A DNA stretch of 60,920 nucleotides from Actinomycetales bacterium (GTDB lineage Bacteria > Actinomycetota > Actinomycetes > Nanopelagicales > Nanopelagicaceae), in assembly GCA_018969355.1 (NCBI GenBank), contig JAGWYO010000004.1, positions 1 through 60,920 on the forward strand, written 5' to 3'. The notes under the pieces were generated by a model that searched no databases, was not told the origin of the DNA, and was given only the letters and a program-made list of their open reading frames with translations. A program made the translations under genes and the position numbers. The number at the start of each line of letters is the position of its first letter. Positions within the stretch are counted from its first letter, which is position 1. This document shows, piece after piece, positions 60,742 through 60,920 of this stretch.

Positions 60742-60920
60742 TTACTGCTCATTCCAACGTGAAGTCATGGGCAAACGACGGTCTTTACCAAAAGCTCGGC
60801 CTGAGACTTTGGTGCCAGGTGGATATTGGCGGCGCTTGAATTCAGCCTTATCCACCAATGAAATAACACGGCGCACTAATTCAGGATCAAAGCCATCTGC
60901 AAGTAAGGCCTCATATCCAT
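60742..60920 (-). CDS. nadE: Glutamine-dependent NAD+ synthetase, C-terminal end (cut by window edge)
   Basis: The last 59 codons are visible. The tail YEALLADGFDPELVRRVISL, VDKAEFKRRQYPPGTKVSG and FGKDRRLPMTSRWNE matches the conserved C-terminus of the long, glutamine-using actinobacterial NadE. The rest lies beyond the window. Confidence 0.85.
   Translation of the reverse strand, partial: GYEALLADGFDPELVRRVISLVDKAEFKRRQYPPGTKVSGRAFGKDRRLPMTSRWNEQ

Overview
The window looks like a stretch of a small-genome, moderately low-GC actinobacterium. The base composition appears to be in the mid-40s % GC (by eye, not counted). The gene content is actinobacterial: a fabD-fabH-acpP-fabF-accD6 fatty-acid cluster followed by a DUF3145 gene, an nadD-rsfS-gpgP block, etfBA next to an MgtA-type mannosyltransferase, a GlnA2-type glutamine synthetase, and glyS close to a zur/ZIP pair. 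Genes are packed tightly, with many 4-bp ATGA/GTGA overlaps and no gene-free stretch above 300 bases. Several promoters are placed so that the transcript would begin at or next to the start codon. This fits the freshwater acI / Nanopelagicales group (Planktophila-like), but no 16S gene is present, so the placement is inference. I see no insertion sequence, prophage, integrase or CRISPR array.

Layout. 1-18132 is almost entirely minus strand: proB (cut by the window edge), obgE, rpmA, rplU, holA, comEC, comEA, a cysK-like gene, leuS joined to tRNA-Ala, gpgP, rsfS, nadD, a 40-residue membrane protein, ligA, mnmA, a cysteine desulfurase, etfA and etfB. 18256-28496 is plus strand: two GT4 glycosyltransferases, an SGNH hydrolase, glgX and the fatty-acid synthesis cluster. 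28493-36795 is mixed: SIMPL, DUF3145, a cold-shock protein, an M23 peptidase, tRNA-Met, a minus-strand sulfur operon (SQR-like, TusE, DsrE), nnrD, an orphan response regulator, a stand-alone DnaX-tail-like protein and a GH25 lysozyme. 36785-45564 is carbon catabolism: glpD and glpK, alpha-galactosidase, galT-galE-galK, and an ACT-domain protein. 45599-60920 is mostly minus strand: a DoxX-Rieske fusion, tRNA-Asn, dnaG, dgt, a YdcF-like protein, dusB, glyS, a monooxygenase-domain protein, then plus-strand ZIP and zur, then uppS, recO, leuA with a leucine leader peptide, glnA, cysE, cysK with a cysteine-rich leader peptide, and the end of nadE.

The strongest unusual signals are regulatory. leuA is preceded by a leader peptide with three consecutive Leu codons, and cysK-cysE by one ending in Cys-x-Cys-stop. 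Both start exactly 6 nt after a -10 hexamer, so both should be leaderless. In both, a 7-nt stretch inside the leader reading frame can pair with the Shine-Dalgarno of the biosynthetic gene, giving one common model: a ribosome stalled on the limiting amino acid would uncover the downstream ribosome-binding site. Other points are leuS starting 3 nt after tRNA-Ala, a comEC whose conserved N-terminal coding sequence has no NTG start, a perfect Zur-box palindrome in front of zip-zur, perfect palindromes in front of etfB, the sqr/nnrD pair and the response regulator, and a DoxX-Tat-Rieske fusion.
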